Below, piece after piece: positions 63,057 to 64,000 of a stretch of DNA of 64,000 nt (the stretch's first letter is position 1; each line of letters begins with the position of its first letter). The stretch is taken from assembly GCF_011046535.1 (NCBI RefSeq), contig NZ_CP049257.1:4278001-4342000 (forward strand), written 5' to 3'. The position numbers and the translations under genes were made by a program. Origin of the DNA: Nocardioides anomalus (lineage in GTDB: Bacteria; Actinomycetota; Actinomycetes; Propionibacteriales; Nocardioidaceae). The notes below the pieces were generated by a model that saw only the letters and a list, made by a program, of their open reading frames with translations, had not been told where the DNA came from and did no database searches.

Positions 63057-64000
63057 ATGGGGCTGCACACGAGCCGGCGCGGGCTGCTGATCGGCGGCGC
63101 CGCGGTGTCGCTGGCGGCGTGCTCCTCGGAGTCCGACCCCGGCCCGACGAGCACGCCGAACCCCGCCCCGTCCCCCTCCACCGCGCCGGCGAGCAGCGCC
63201 CCGCCCACGCCCACGCCCACGCCGACCCCCACGGCCAGTGCCGCCCCGCGACCGCGCGTGGCCGGCGAGGTCGCCACCGGCCTGGCCGTGCCGTGGGGCG
63301 TCGCCTTCCTGCCCGACGGGTCCGCGCTCGTCGGCGAGCGCGACACCGGACGGCTGCTGCGGGTCACCGGGTCGGGCCTCGACACCGTGGCCACGCTCGA
63401 CGTGCGCAGCCGGCTCGACGAGGGCGGCGAGACCGGCCTCCTCGGCCTGGCCCTGCACCCGGACTTCGCGAGCAACCGGCTGGTCTACGCCTACCTCTCG
63501 ACCGACGACGACAACCGGGTCGTGCGCGCGACGTACGACGGTCGCCTCGGCACGCCCGAGCCGGTCCTCACCGGCATCGCGACGTCGACGCACCACAACG
63601 GCGGTGGGCTGGCCTTCGGTCCGGACGGGTGGCTCTACGTCAGCACCGGCGACGCCGAGGACACCGGCACGGCGCAGGACCGCGCGTCGCTCAACGGCAA
63701 GGTGCTGCGCGTCACCGACACCGGCGCGCCCGCGCCGGACAACCCCTTCGGCAACCGGACCTGGAGCCTCGGGCACCGCAACGTCGAGGGGCTGCGGTTC
63801 GACGACCAGGGCCGGCTGTGGGCCGCCGAGTTCGGCGACAAGGGTGCCGACGAGCTCAACCTGATCCGCCGCGGGAAGGACTACGGCTGGCCCGACGTCG
63901 AGGGCTCCGACGGCGCCGGCGGGTACGCCGACCCGGTCGCGCAGTGGCCGGTCGACCAGTGCTCGCCGAGCGGCGTCGCGGTGGCCGCCGGACGCGCCTG
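63057..64000 (+). CDS. PQQ-dependent sugar dehydrogenase-like lipoprotein (truncated by window end)
   Basis: At least 314 residues are visible; the reading frame is still open at 64000. The N-terminus SRRGLLIGGAAVSLAAC has a twin-arginine-like start and a lipobox ending at Cys22, then a Pro/Thr linker (PTPTPTPTPTAS). The six-bladed propeller shows VPWGVAFLPDGSALVGERD, HHNGGGLAFGPDGWLYVSTGDA, GHRNVEGLRFD and AEFGDKGADELNLIRRGKDYGWP, the soluble-glucose-dehydrogenase (GSDH) pattern. It probably oxidises aldose sugars outside the cell. ATG 63057; about 24 nt separates the starts of this gene and paaK, which are divergent. Confidence 0.92.
   Translation, partial: MGLHTSRRGLLIGGAAVSLAACSSESDPGPTSTPNPAPSPSTAPASSAPPTPTPTPTPTASAAPRPRVAGEVATGLAVPWGVAFLPDGSALVGERDTGRLLRVTGSGLDTVATLDVRSRLDEGGETGLLGLALHPDFASNRLVYAYLSTDDDNRVVRATYDGRLGTPEPVLTGIATSTHHNGGGLAFGPDGWLYVSTGDAEDTGTAQDRASLNGKVLRVTDTGAPAPDNPFGNRTWSLGHRNVEGLRFDDQGRLWAAEFGDKGADELNLIRRGKDYGWPDVEGSDGAGGYADPVAQWPVDQCSPSGVAVAAGRA

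Overview
The window is a piece of a very high-GC, gene-dense actinobacterial chromosome. Frequent GTG/TTG starts, many 4-nt ATGA/GTGA gene overlaps, an actinobacterial TadA-associated protein, a MenB menaquinone enzyme, ESX (type VII)-like substrates and a Streptomyces-type PHO box all point to Actinomycetia. The gene content fits Nocardioides or a close relative best; that placement is inferred from gene families, not from a marker gene.

Layout: (1) 1-2.2 kb is a degraded strip next to a tRNA-Ser(CGA). It holds a broken MFS transporter, a collagen-like protein with an octad repeat, and a gene tail. (2) 2.3-5.8 kb: a TIGR03086 protein, tadA and its partner, a secreted GH16-like protein, upp and an orphan Flp pilin. 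(3) 5.8-13.1 kb: the three-gene proton-translocating transhydrogenase operon pntAA-pntAB-pntB, a VIT1-thpR-MFS operon, a DHA2 drug transporter and a small secreted protein. (4) 13.2-19.5 kb: the glycogen-to-trehalose operon glgX-treY-treZ. GlgX carries an apparent 1-nt frameshift. (5) 19.5-28.8 kb: a Ser/Asp-rich lipoprotein coupled to an HxlR regulator, a divergent quinone-reductase-like enzyme, a methyltransferase/sirtuin/HAD cluster, phoA with a PHO box, menB, an F420-type oxidoreductase and a NodB deacetylase. (6) 28.8-35.4 kb: a sugar ABC importer without an ATPase gene, a cytoplasmic GH3 glycosidase and a LacI regulator. Near-identical operator sequences lie upstream of the importer and of lacI. 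(7) 36.6-45.1 kb: a recC-recB-recD operon. (8) 45.1-50.6 kb: an MFS exporter, NTF2-like proteins, a flavin monooxygenase and its divergent GAF regulator. (9) 50.6-57.7 kb: a five-gene operon SWIM - DUF5691 - MoxR AAA+ - DUF5682 - VWA, a conserved but functionally uncharacterised cassette and the best candidate for an undescribed system here. (10) 57.7-64 kb: a membrane nucleotide cyclase, a DUF1203 protein, two ESX-like secreted proteins, a lipoprotein, paaK and a truncated PQQ-type sugar dehydrogenase lipoprotein.

How the parts work together: TreY and TreZ turn maltodextrins, debranched by GlgX, into trehalose. The ABC importer feeds oligosaccharides to the cytosolic GH3 enzyme under LacI control. 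PhoA is predicted to be induced by phosphate starvation through PhoP. In the MoxR/VWA cassette I propose an ATP-driven remodelling machine whose client-handling parts are the SWIM protein and a DUF5682 protein with TraB/EreA-like His/Glu motifs.

Caution: three frame disruptions (MFS remnant, TIGR03086 gene, glgX) involve one-base differences, at least two of them in C homopolymers, so some may be sequencing errors rather than biology.
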